A stretch of 64,000 nucleotides of DNA, from NCBI GenBank assembly GCA_958439205.1, contig OY288189.1, positions 2,557,001-2,621,000 on the forward strand. The letters run 5' to 3'. The DNA comes from an uncultured Allorhizobium sp. GTDB lineage: Bacteria > Pseudomonadota > Alphaproteobacteria > Rhizobiales > Rhizobiaceae. Position 1 is the first letter of the stretch; the number at the start of each line of letters is the position of its first letter. This document shows positions 35,101 through 42,740 of this stretch, piece after piece. The position numbers and the translations under genes are program-made. A model generated the notes under the pieces. It made no database searches. It was not told where the DNA came from and saw nothing but the letters and a program-made list of their open reading frames with translations.

Positions 35101-37963
35101 GGATCTGATCCGTCAGCGCACCGGCCGTTCCGCGTAGGCGCTCGTCGAGCGCGCGGCTGCTGGCGTCGATGGCCTTGCGAAGGTTTTCCTCGTGATCCTC
35201 GAGGCTCATCTCGAGCATGCCGGTGCTGGCGGCCACGGAGGCGCCGATCGTGGTTGCATGTTCGGTGAGTGTGGTTTCCAGCGCATCGCGGGCATCGCCG
35301 AGCGAAGCCGTGATGGCCTGCGTGCGATCGTCAAGCGTCGCGCGGATGCGCTCATGGGTGTCGATCAGACGGTCGTCAATCGCGGCCACGCCAGAGGCGA
35401 TCGTCTCAGAGATCCGGTCGGTGTTGTCGCCGAGGGTGCTCGTAAGAGCATTGGTTGCCGTGTCCAGGCTGGTTTTCAGCGTGTAGTTGGTGTCGGCAAT
35501 CCGGCCATCGATATCGTCCACACCTGATTTCAGCGTGTTGGCGATGCGGGCCGCATTGTCTTCCAGCGTATTCGAAATGGTGTTCGACGCCGCAGCCAGC
35601 ATGCTGTCGAGCCGCTGCTCGCTGCCGCCGAGCGCGTCGCCGAGACCGGTAATGCCAGCGGCGACCGTTTCAGCGATGCGGCCGGACGACTGGCCGAGGT
35701 TTCGCTCGATCTCGCTGGTCGCGTCTTCCAGGGTCGAAGACAGGTAGGACGTGTGGCTCGCCAGCGAAAGTTCGAGGCGCTCCTGGTTTTCGCCATAGGC
35801 GTTGCGGATCGCTTCGGCCTTTTCAGCGAAGGCGGCGTCAATCCGACGGTCCGCATCGGCCACGGTTTCGATGATCGAGGACGCACGCTGGCTCAGCGTC
35901 TCGTCGATCCGACGCTGGCTGTCGTTCAGGGTCTCGGAGAGATCCTGGGTGCGGGCCGTCAGCGTCAGGTCGAGTTCGAGGCTCTTGGTGTTCAGCGCAT
36001 CGATGAGGATCTCGCTCTGGCCCTCGACGAGGGTTGCGATGCCACGGGCCTTGACGTCGAGGGTTTCGGCGAAGCGGTCCTGGTTGGCGTCGAGTGCGTT
36101 GACGATGTGCTCGGCGCGGCTCGAGAGCGTCTGTTCGAAGCGGGACTGGTTGTCGCTGAGGGCATTGTAAAGCGAGCCACTGCGCTCTTCCATCACCTGG
36201 TCGATACGCTTCTGGGCGCTTTCCAGGCTCTCGGTGAGGGCTGCCGCACGGGCTGACATGGCGTCCGCAATTTCCTGCGCGCGGTCCGACATCGAGCTGT
36301 CGAGCATTTCCTGGCTGGTGCTCAGCGTCATCGCGATGGCGAGCGACTGGTCGGTGAGGGTGGAGCCGAGGCGTTCGATGCTCGAATTCAGGATGCCGCT
36401 GATCGAATCCGTTCCGCCGTTCACCGTTTCGTTGATGCGGGCGAGGCTTTCCATCAGCTTGGAATCGAGCGAGCCGGAGCGCAGGTCGAAGGCGCTGGCG
36501 AATTCGGCCACGCGCTGGTCGAAGGTCGCGTTGATCTGGCCGATCGTCGTCTGGAAGCGGTCCTCGAAGAGGCCCGAGCGCAGGTCGAGATCGACGATTG
36601 CGTCGTCGGCGCTCGCCTGAAGGCTCTGGCGGAAGCTGCGGCCGCGTTCGTCGAGCGAGCTGTTAAGGCGCGAAAGCACGTCGTCGAGCGACGAGGTGAT
36701 CGAGCCTTCGCTGCCCTTCAATGTCTCGGCGATATCGCGGGTGCGCTCAACGAGGGTTTCGTTGAGCTGGCGTGCGCGTTCGTTAAGAGCTGCGTTCAGC
36801 TTCTCGGTGTTGCTATCGAGCGTAGAAGCCCGCGTCTCGAATTCGCCGAGCAGTTCGCGACCGCGCTGGCTGAGCGTCGAGGTCAGCGACTGAAGCTTTG
36901 TGTCGAATTCGTTGGAAAGCGACATGCCGGACGCGGCCAGCGTCTGGACCATGTTTTCCGTCTTGTGGGACAGCAGCGAGCCGAGCGCGGTCACGGCCGC
37001 ATCCGACTTTTCCATGATCGTTGCAGCGCGCATGTCGATCATCGAGGCAAAGGCTTCACCCGAGGTCTGCAGGCGTACCGAGATTTCTTCGGTCGCGAGC
37101 GACAGCTCTTCCTTCAGCTGCTCGTGGGCACCCACGATCGACGAGCGAATCCGCTCGGCATGATTGACGATCGCATCGCGTTCGGCGCCGAGTTCGTGGA
37201 CGAGGCCACGGACACGCAGTTCATTGTCGGTGTAGCTGCGCTCCAGCGCCGTCACTTCCGAATGGACCAGCGTCTCAAGTTCGGTGGCGCGCGCAATCGT
37301 GCGCTCGATGCCCTCGTTCATGGCGGAGACTTCACGACGCACGGCCTGGCCGACGGTCATGATGCGTTCGGAGGCGATGGTTTCGGGCTCAGCCAGGCGC
37401 AGTGCCACTTCGGCCATGGAGCGCGCGGCGTTGCGCAGGTCGTGGGCGCGCGCCATCATGATGGCGAAGGCGAAGAACAGCATGATCGGCAGGAAGGTGC
37501 CGACGACGATGGCGACGACGCCGGGCATGGCGACGATGTCGGCAACCGAAGGCGCCTGCCAGATCGCGCCACCGTAAAGAAGCTGTGTCAGGCCGAGGGC
37601 GCCGAGCACCCACAGAGCCGATACGATCGCGGCATTTCGCAGTGCCGAGGTGAGCGAGGCACCGTCGAGAGATTTCAGAATGGCGGAGGGCGTGCGGCGG
37701 GAGCCGTCATTGGCGGGCGCGAAGGCGGGAGCCTTGGGAGCTGGCTCCGGGTTCAATTCACCGGCGCGTGCGGAACGACGCTCTATGGACTTCTTCGAGG
37801 CAGAACGCGGGATACTATCTGACACAGGTGCCTCCGGGCCGCGAGCTTGAGACCGAGCCTTGACAGGCGCGGCGGCTTCCTCGCCGTCGAAATCGATGCT
37901 CAGGGCCGCCTCGAGAGCCTGGAACGCGTTCTCGTCAATCGAGTCGGACTTCTTGTTCGCCAT
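32117..37963 (-). CDS. Giant coiled-coil polar growth ring protein, GPR/RgsE-like
   Basis: 1948 residues. The N-terminal ~110 residues are disordered and basic, followed by two membrane segments (about 112-135 and 142-170). Then come ~1500 residues of nearly continuous helix made of degenerate apolipoprotein A/E-like repeats; periods of 29 and 44 (4 x 11) residues are visible, with recurring LDERxxxIxxxL patterns. After a Pro/Gln-rich linker (about 1720-1800), a conserved C-terminal domain follows (NPRHMVESLNSLSVDIARAID ... GRFS). The size, layout and family match my memory of GPR of Agrobacterium and RgsE of Sinorhizobium, which form a ring at the growing pole and are needed for rod shape. 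The orthology is an inference. Confidence 0.87.
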   Translation of the reverse strand: MANKKSDSIDENAFQALEAALSIDFDGEEAAAPVKARSQARGPEAPVSDSIPRSASKKSIERRSARAGELNPEPAPKAPAFAPANDGSRRTPSAILKSLDGASLTSALRNAAIVSALWVLGALGLTQLLYGGAIWQAPSVADIVAMPGVVAIVVGTFLPIMLFFAFAIMMARAHDLRNAARSMAEVALRLAEPETIASERIMTVGQAVRREVSAMNEGIERTIARATELETLVHSEVTALERSYTDNELRVRGLVHELGAERDAIVNHAERIRSSIVGAHEQLKEELSLATEEISVRLQTSGEAFASMIDMRAATIMEKSDAAVTALGSLLSHKTENMVQTLAASGMSLSNEFDTKLQSLTSTLSQRGRELLGEFETRASTLDSNTEKLNAALNERARQLNETLVERTRDIAETLKGSEGSITSSLDDVLSRLNSSLDERGRSFRQSLQASADDAIVDLDLRSGLFEDRFQTTIGQINATFDQRVAEFASAFDLRSGSLDSKLMESLARINETVNGGTDSISGILNSSIERLGSTLTDQSLAIAMTLSTSQEMLDSSMSDRAQEIADAMSARAAALTESLESAQKRIDQVMEERSGSLYNALSDNQSRFEQTLSSRAEHIVNALDANQDRFAETLDVKARGIATLVEGQSEILIDALNTKSLELDLTLTARTQDLSETLNDSQRRIDETLSQRASSIIETVADADRRIDAAFAEKAEAIRNAYGENQERLELSLASHTSYLSSTLEDATSEIERNLGQSSGRIAETVAAGITGLGDALGGSEQRLDSMLAAASNTISNTLEDNAARIANTLKSGVDDIDGRIADTNYTLKTSLDTATNALTSTLGDNTDRISETIASGVAAIDDRLIDTHERIRATLDDRTQAITASLGDARDALETTLTEHATTIGASVAASTGMLEMSLEDHEENLRKAIDASSRALDERLRGTAGALTDQIREAADDITRSAQGFSGTVEQSVSGMTIRLDETSTRIEQSLGTLEDRLRNGLDGVDARVNDAGEKFAARLDEKVSNIERVGDEASMRVAQVLDEGVNRVSETFDTRTPVIEERLATMDRALNIGLENVNRTIEGKAAGLATALRSAVTDAARDLDAEAQRSVDRLASTTSQFAEQIGERSAELNRTVEERSEDLARRITETQNRLAGQAATIAETFSQAGDVISNKVNQAEALVTAQVANLSGTLGEVSTTLEQRAAAIREAISGNTQELATAMNAAEKALEARGNSIRDAISGNTQELATTMNAVEKALEARGNSIRSVLDDRTRELNSMLSTRSAELSRLIDEKAAPVVAAYAETGRVAAEQITAAAEQSAERLRSENAALVDAISQRTDRAVSTLGTAEQNLVASASQLIERLGDSNAGLSSMIDQAVQSIGSLDSRLGATANRFNETANQATDMLSTSNRLLDDKLGRLTAISGETLQQVSSIVSRFGDHTQVLGKASELLSAAQSNLVGTLEERQQALRDLSIGLVKRSEEIETTMQGLGKMVETAFDRAEQRSGQMAGNLRQSVQASFTDIGQILGETEKRAQSTATNMRESVQASFADIGQVLGETEKKAQVTAANMRNALLSAEQEAQQSIDKTLTEAEKRSAELANRLRGGLAVSLSDIDRLLGEAGRKSEGAALALREAMQSAVDEAVARFSGATDEIRRSAVDIRKELDLTRNELKRGAFDLPEEAKESAAQMRRAVSEQIKALQDISQLVGRTSQTLEISEPVARRLAEAQPEPVRRQPVAPQPQPQPAPQIRQSESLGLRGSLGATDAYNQSTAATTRAEGGGWISDLLRGASREEPAETAPSRPAPAPQRPVAEAPPARQSDTRNPRHMVESLNSLSVDIARAIDHDASVDLWRRYQRGERDIFTRRLYTLKGQQTFDEIKRKYDREPEFRVAVDRYIADFEKLLADVARTDRDKSITQSYLTSDTGKVYTMLAHAAGRFS
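33215..33475 (-). repeat. 29-residue (87-bp) tandem repeats in the GPR-like gene, block B
   Basis: Two adjacent units at 33302-33388 and 33215-33301 encode near-identical 29-residue blocks (SFTDIGQILGETEK... and SFADIGQVLGETEK...). A more diverged third unit precedes them at 33389-33475 (ending NLRQSVQA). Confidence 0.8.
34145..34318 (-). repeat. 29-residue (87-bp) tandem repeats in the GPR-like gene, block A
   Basis: Two adjacent units at 34232-34318 and 34145-34231 encode ISGNTQELATAMNAAEKALE... and ISGNTQELATTMNAVEKALE.... They differ at only a few residues and are similar at the DNA level, which suggests recent duplication. Confidence 0.85.
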
Positions 37964-38435
37964 AGGGTTACGCCTCGTTACCGCTTACTCTCGGCAGGAC
38001 GGACACTGACAGCGATGCCGCTGATCGCCTGGCCCCGTCCGGATCCCGCCGTTTACCTGAGATTCCGTCTGTCGCCACGCCAGACGAGATCTCTTCTTTC
38101 GCAATTCAACTGCTCACAGCCGGCGTTCCCGCCGGACGTTTTAGCACCGACTGGCTTGCGGGCATAGTTCACGCACTTTTGCCCAATCAACCGTATCGTA
38201 CTGACACATTTGGTCATGCGATACAATTAATGCGCTCCCGGCGGTCCAGTGTCTCCGGGTCTTGTTAACAGTATTTCAATCAAGGTTTAGGCTGAAAAGC
38301 CAGTCTGTGCCGGGGTTTAATTTTCGTTAACCATAGTGAGAGCTTTTTCCCGAAATCCCCGGGGTTTTTAACGCGGTGCCCATCGTGATGCCTCAGGCTG
38401 ACATCACCAAAAACAAAAAATCAAGGATCACGGTC
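37964..38435. other. Divergent intergenic region between the GPR-like and Hpt-like genes
   Basis: 472 bp. The half nearest the Hpt-like gene is A+T-rich with several TTAA motifs: 38227-38230, 38265-38268, and a pair at 38317-38320 and 38327-38331 (TTAA-N6-TTAAC). The pair resembles a CtrA box but has six bases of spacing where the consensus has seven. No small gene or RNA was recognised. Confidence 0.5.
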
Positions 38436-38810
38436 ATGGCAGCCGCAGTCAACATCGCCTTTGCAACCCCCGATAACCTCAATGGTCTGACGCCGTCGCA
38501 ACAGCGTCCGATCGACCTCGTGCATCTTGCATCGCAGACAAAGGGCGACAAGGCGGTGGAAGTCGAGATCCTGCAGATGTTTGCGCGCCAAGCACGCGGT
38601 TGTCTCGTCGCGCTGACGGCGGACCGGGGCAAGGCCGAAGTCAAGGCTGCAGCGATCCGCCTGCGCAATGCCGCCATGGCGGTCGGTGCCCTGCGCGTTG
38701 CCGCCGCTGCTGATCTCGTGGAAACCAAGGGTGCGAATGCCGATGCCCTGGCTTCGGTCGCGGCTGCCGTCCTAGAAGCGGAACACTTTATCCTGAAGCT
38801 TGCCCGCTGA
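38436..38810 (+). CDS. Hpt-like protein lacking the phospho-acceptor histidine
   Basis: 124 residues from ATG 38436, with AAGGAT upstream; the frame extends 20 codons further. Residues ~24-96 match the four-helix histidine phosphotransfer fold (DLVHLASQTKGDKAVEVEILQMFARQA ... AAAIRLRNAAMAVGALRV). In active Hpt proteins the second motif reads like AAHxLKGAA; here the histidine position is Ile (AAIRLRNAA). It may therefore be a non-phosphorylated decoy or scaffold, or a diverged member whose His was lost. It is a single gene, divergent from the GPR-like gene. Confidence 0.75.
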   Translation: MAAAVNIAFATPDNLNGLTPSQQRPIDLVHLASQTKGDKAVEVEILQMFARQARGCLVALTADRGKAEVKAAAIRLRNAAMAVGALRVAAAADLVETKGANADALASVAAAVLEAEHFILKLAR

Positions 38811-38834
38811 TCCCGAACAGGCGCGAGCCGCTGA

Positions 38835-39245
<411 letters not shown>

Positions 39246-39272
39246 AAGCTTCTGTCAGCGCTATCCCCTGTT

Positions 39273-39308
39273 AAAAAAGCCCCGCTTTCGTCAAGACGAA
39301 AGCGGGGC
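39273..39308 (-). terminator. Strong hairpin with T-run on the minus strand
   Basis: Perfect 14-bp stem GCCCCGCTTTCGTC / GACGAAAGCGGGGC with a 2-base loop. Six A before it on the plus strand give a T-run in the minus direction. It stops leftward transcripts, probably from the DUF922 gene 230 bp away. It also lies 33 bp after the ferredoxin gene. Confidence 0.85.
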
Positions 39309-39540
39309 AAGGGGGCGCATCGCCAAGCAGGCGAGGGAGGAAGCACCTGTGGCACCAGGACGCGCCGGGAGAACGGGGAAATCGGGTTACGCTTAATCAA
39401 CGTATTCGATGACACTTATATTTCAGATTTGTATCAAGGGCCACGCCCAGAAATTGCCGGTTATTCACAGGCGGGGACGCAAGCCTGGGGCAAGCCGCAG
39501 CATGGCAGCAACACTTCCCCTCGAAATTAATGGGTGATTT

Positions 39541-40167
39541 CTACTGGTTTTCCAGGGTTTCCCGGCGATGCCGGAGGATACGCAGCATGCGATCCTGGAA
39601 ATTCTTCGCCTCGATCATATCGAATCGCATCTGTGCCTCGTCGTGCGCGACGGTCACGTCGTCCGTTACCTCGCTCGCGCGATCCTGAAGGGTCTCGCAG
39701 TCCCGGGTCGGGCGCAGTTTCAGGAGACGCTGCTCCAGGAGTTTGGCATGCTGGCGGGCGATTTCCGCGTGGCGCTCCTCGTGGCGCTTGATGTCGGAGG
39801 AAAGGGCGTCCCACAGGGTGGCCATCTCCTGCGATGCCCGATTGCGGTTTTTCCAGCGCGGGATGATGAGCTTGGTGTCCACGGTGACGCGGACATCTTC
39901 GACCGCACAGCGGTTGCCGCGCAGCGCATAGGTCAGGTCGCCGCCGAAACGGATCTGGGTGGCGCCGGGATGGCGGCTGCCGCTTGCCTGCGTGAAAGGT
40001 CCCTTACGTGACAGTTCGGCATCGAGTTCGGCGGCAGTTCTCCCGCCGATCTGGAAGTAGCTGATGGACTTGCGGACGACGACGTCAGCGCTGGCCGAAA
40101 GTGGCAGAGAGATGCCGGTCAGGACTGCCAATATCAGGGCAGCCCGAAGACGGCGGGAGTGCTTCAT
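39541..40167 (-). CDS. DUF922 family secreted protein, putative Zn-dependent peptidase
   Basis: 208 residues from ATG 40167 (a longer frame starts at 40215). A signal peptide (RRLRAALILAVLTGISLPLSASA) precedes a DUF922 domain with the metal-binding HExxH form HEERH near residue 127, followed by AEIARQH. DUF922 proteins are predicted zinc-dependent proteases, and the expected second-shell segment is also present. The protein should be periplasmic. It is divergent from the folate operon. Confidence 0.85.
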   Translation of the reverse strand: MKHSRRLRAALILAVLTGISLPLSASADVVVRKSISYFQIGGRTAAELDAELSRKGPFTQASGSRHPGATQIRFGGDLTYALRGNRCAVEDVRVTVDTKLIIPRWKNRNRASQEMATLWDALSSDIKRHEERHAEIARQHAKLLEQRLLKLRPTRDCETLQDRASEVTDDVTVAHDEAQMRFDMIEAKNFQDRMLRILRHRRETLENQ

Positions 40168-40271
40168 TCTTTTTTCCGCAATGTTGTATTCGCCGCGCCC
40201 TTGGGGCATAGCCAAACCCGATCTGCACTATCGCAGCTTCGCGGATTTCCGTCGAGAGGATACAGGGTCGC

Positions 40272-41147
40272 GTGACCATGGTTGAACGCACAATTTGGCG
40301 TGTAGGGCATGGCCGGAGCCTCGATCTTTCCGAGCGCGGGGCGATCATGGCCATCGTCAATGTGACGCCGGATTCCTTTTCCGATGGCGGCCTGCATGCC
40401 GACGTCGAGGCGGCCGTTGCCCATGCGCTGGCCTGTGTCGACGAGGGGGCGGTCATCCTCGATATCGGCGGAGAATCGACGCGCCCGGGTGCTGCCGAGG
40501 TTACCCCTGAGGAAGAGATTGCGCGCGTCGTGCCGGTCATCTCGGCGCTGAGGCAAAAGACGGACGCGCTGATTTCCATCGATACCTATCGTGCTGCCAC
40601 CGCGCAGGCTGCGGTGGACGCCGGCGCACATATCATCAACGACGTGCACGGGCTGCAGCGCGAACCGCAGATCGCAGCGGTTGCGGCCGCGGCAGGCGCT
40701 GGTCTCTGCATCATGCATACGGGTCGCGGGCGCGAGAAGCTTGCCGATCCGATTGCCGACCAGCAGCATTTCCTGGGGCTTTCGCTCAATATCGCGGCTC
40801 GTGCGGGCGTGGCGCGTGAAACAATCGTTCTCGATCCGGGGTTCGGCTTTGCCAAGGAAACCACGGAAGAGAACATGGACCTGATGATCCGTTTCGAGGA
40901 GTTGCATGGTTTCGGACTACCGCTTCTCGCCGGCACGTCGCGCAAGCGTTTCCTTGGTGCCCTAACCGGGCGCGAAGCGCGTGATCGCGATGCGGCAACG
41001 GCGGCGACCACGGTTGCCCTGCGGCTGAAAGGCGCTTCCGTTTTCCGCGTCCATAATGTCGCGATCAACCGGGACGCGCTCGTCATCGCCGATGCTATGC
41101 TTTCGGCAGAGCAGCGGCTTGCTGCAACGAAGGAATTGTCCGCATGA
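40272..41147 (+). CDS. folP: Dihydropteroate synthase
   Basis: 291 residues; GTG 40272 and ATG 40278 are both possible starts. It joins p-aminobenzoate to 6-hydroxymethyl-dihydropterin pyrophosphate in folate synthesis and is the target of sulfonamides. Signature segments are IVNVTPDSFSDGG, DIGGESTRPGA, IINDVHG, DPGFGFAKE and LAGTSRKRF. Its stop overlaps the folB start (ATGA), and folK follows, so folP-folB-folK form a translationally coupled operon. Confidence 0.96.
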   Translation: MTMVERTIWRVGHGRSLDLSERGAIMAIVNVTPDSFSDGGLHADVEAAVAHALACVDEGAVILDIGGESTRPGAAEVTPEEEIARVVPVISALRQKTDALISIDTYRAATAQAAVDAGAHIINDVHGLQREPQIAAVAAAAGAGLCIMHTGRGREKLADPIADQQHFLGLSLNIAARAGVARETIVLDPGFGFAKETTEENMDLMIRFEELHGFGLPLLAGTSRKRFLGALTGREARDRDAATAATTVALRLKGASVFRVHNVAINRDALVIADAMLSAEQRLAATKELSA

Positions 41148-41515
41148 GCGGTGTTTTCACCATCACCCTGAAGAACTGCGCCTTTTTCGCCCATCACGGG
41201 GTTTTCCCGGAAGAGGGGGTGCTCGGCCAGCGGTTTTTCGTCGATGCGGAATTCGACGTCGATGCGCTCGAAGCCGCCGAGACCGATACCCTGGAAGGCA
41301 CCGTGCATTACGGGATCGCCTTTGAGGTGATCCGTGACATCGTGACCGGCAGCCGTCGCCAGTTGATCGAAGCCTTGGCGCTTGCGATCGCGCGTGGCTT
41401 GCTCGATCGGTTCCCGGAAATGCAGCGATGCCGGATTTCGGTTCGCAAGCCGAGCGCGCCGATCGCCGGCATTCTCGACCATGTACAGGTGAGTGTTGAA
41501 CAGTTCAGACGTTAA
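41144..41515 (+). CDS. folB: Dihydroneopterin aldolase
   Basis: 123 residues. It cleaves dihydroneopterin to 6-hydroxymethyl-dihydropterin and glycolaldehyde. Expected features are LKNCAFFAHHGVFPEEG near the N-terminus (catalytic His/Glu region), TVHYGIAFE and VRKPSAPI near the end. The ATG overlaps the folP stop by four bases. The folK GTG start lies inside its last 23 bp. Confidence 0.95.
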   Translation: MSGVFTITLKNCAFFAHHGVFPEEGVLGQRFFVDAEFDVDALEAAETDTLEGTVHYGIAFEVIRDIVTGSRRQLIEALALAIARGLLDRFPEMQRCRISVRKPSAPIAGILDHVQVSVEQFRR

Positions 41516-42020
41516 GCGCTGGCAGGCGGCAACGCTTGGCCTTGGCGGCAATATCGGCGATCCCGTAGCCGCGATGGCGGAGGCGCTTCGCAGGCTCGAC
41601 GCGCGGCGCGATTGCCGCGTGACTGCGGTTTCCCGGCTCTACCGGACGCCGCCCTGGGGCAAGACCGACCAGGACGATTTCTACAACGCCTGCGCCTCCG
41701 TCGAAACGCTGCTCGAGCCACAAGAGCTGCTGGCGGCCTGTCTCGAGATCGAGCGGACGATGAAGCGCGTGCGCGTCGAGCGCTGGGGGCCGCGGACGAT
41801 CGACATCGATATCCTGACCTTCGCCGATCGCATCATCGATGCCGAGCATCTAAAGGTCCCGCATCCGCGCATGACGGAACGCGCCTTCGTTCTGATGCCG
41901 CTCGCGGACGTCGATCCACAGCTCTCGGTCCAGGGGCGATCAGTTGCTGATTGGCTTGGAAGCATCGATCAGGCGGGAATCGTCATCGCAAACGAAAACC
42001 GCGCCTGGTGGCGCGGTTGA
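41493..42020 (+). CDS. folK: 2-amino-4-hydroxy-6-hydroxymethyldihydropteridine diphosphokinase
   Basis: 175 residues from GTG 41493, overlapping folB by 23 bp. It pyrophosphorylates the pterin before FolP acts, completing a three-gene folate set. Diagnostic segments are LGLGGNIGDP at the start, LYRTPPWGKTDQDDFYNAC and the HPPK signature RWGPRTIDIDIL with the catalytic acidic pair. A GC-rich hairpin (41997-42018) covers its stop codon. Confidence 0.95.
   Translation: MLNSSDVKRWQAATLGLGGNIGDPVAAMAEALRRLDARRDCRVTAVSRLYRTPPWGKTDQDDFYNACASVETLLEPQELLAACLEIERTMKRVRVERWGPRTIDIDILTFADRIIDAEHLKVPHPRMTERAFVLMPLADVDPQLSVQGRSVADWLGSIDQAGIVIANENRAWWRG
41997..42018 (+). terminator. Hairpin over the folK stop codon, weak terminator
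   Basis: AACCGCGCC / GGCGCGGTT with a 4-base loop, ending at the folK TGA. Only GAATTCTGG follows, so termination is uncertain. It lies between convergent genes. Confidence 0.45.
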
Positions 42021-42047
42021 ATTCTGGCTCTCGCGATTGAGGGGCCG

Positions 42048-42599
42048 TCAGTCGTTTTCAGCGGTCTCAGCCATGGCGGTTGCCTGGCGATTGAGCTTGA
42101 GGCCGATGACCGGGATCATCCGGTCTTCCACCTTCACGGAAATGGTGATGTTCATGGCATCGTCTTCTTCGATGCGGGCAACCATGGCGCCGTTCAGCTT
42201 GGCGCGGTTGATGCCCATCACGGCGCGGTTGCCGGTAACGGTGCCCGAGACGATATCGAGGCCCTTGCCATCGGCGCCATCCAGAAACTGACCCTTATAG
42301 CTGCCGCCGGACTGCGAGATGACGGCCGACATGGGCTGGCTGAAGACGCCAACGCGGCAGGTGCCGTCGAGCTTCAGGCCGGTTTCCTTGCCCTCAGCCG
42401 GAAGTCCGGTGAGGTTGCAGGTGAACTTGGTGCCCTTGTACTTGCCAGCAACGATCTCGCCCGGACCCTTCCAGACCCCGGCGACGGATTCGAAGAAGCG
42501 CTTGTCGCGCGAAGCAGCATCGGCGACCGTGGCCGGCATGATTGCGGCAACGGCAAGGATGACGGCGCAGCGGCCGAATGTCGAGGAGCGAGAGAACAT
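42048..42599 (-). CDS. Secreted protein of unknown function
   Basis: 183 residues with a signal peptide (CAVILAVAAIMPATVADA). The mature part (about 28-183) looks beta-rich, with repeated Gly-turn strands (VWKGPGEIVAGKYKGTKFTCNL ... GSYKGQFLDGADGKGLDIVSGTV) and two cysteines that may form a disulfide. I recognise no named domain. An 8-bp inverted repeat lies 56 bp upstream of the start. It converges on folK. Confidence 0.72.
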   Translation of the reverse strand: MFSRSSTFGRCAVILAVAAIMPATVADAASRDKRFFESVAGVWKGPGEIVAGKYKGTKFTCNLTGLPAEGKETGLKLDGTCRVGVFSQPMSAVISQSGGSYKGQFLDGADGKGLDIVSGTVTGNRAVMGINRAKLNGAMVARIEEDDAMNITISVKVEDRMIPVIGLKLNRQATAMAETAEND

Positions 42600-42654
42600 C
42601 GATTTGCCTTGGTACGAGAAACCAGAAACCCCGCTCAGACCCTAGCGGAAAAAT

Positions 42655-42679
42655 GGTTAATGCATCATTGCCATTAACC
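42655..42679. repeat. Inverted repeat GGTTAATG-N9-CATTAACC
   Basis: Perfect 8-bp arms spaced by nine bases, between ycjF and the secreted-protein gene, 56 bp upstream of the latter's start. The arms contain TTAA, but the spacing does not fit a CtrA box. A dimeric repressor operator is plausible. Confidence 0.5.
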
Positions 42680-42740
42680 CCAAATGCCGGTTCCGACAAC
42701 CGGCAAAAGTCACTGGTCTCTCCGGTGTGGCCCGTCTGCC

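Noticed and set aside
32111..35137. Open plus-strand frame of 1008 codons opposite the GPR-like gene
   Set aside because: It is antisense to a clear coiled-coil protein with strong repeat structure. High G+C and repeated codons keep the opposite frame open.
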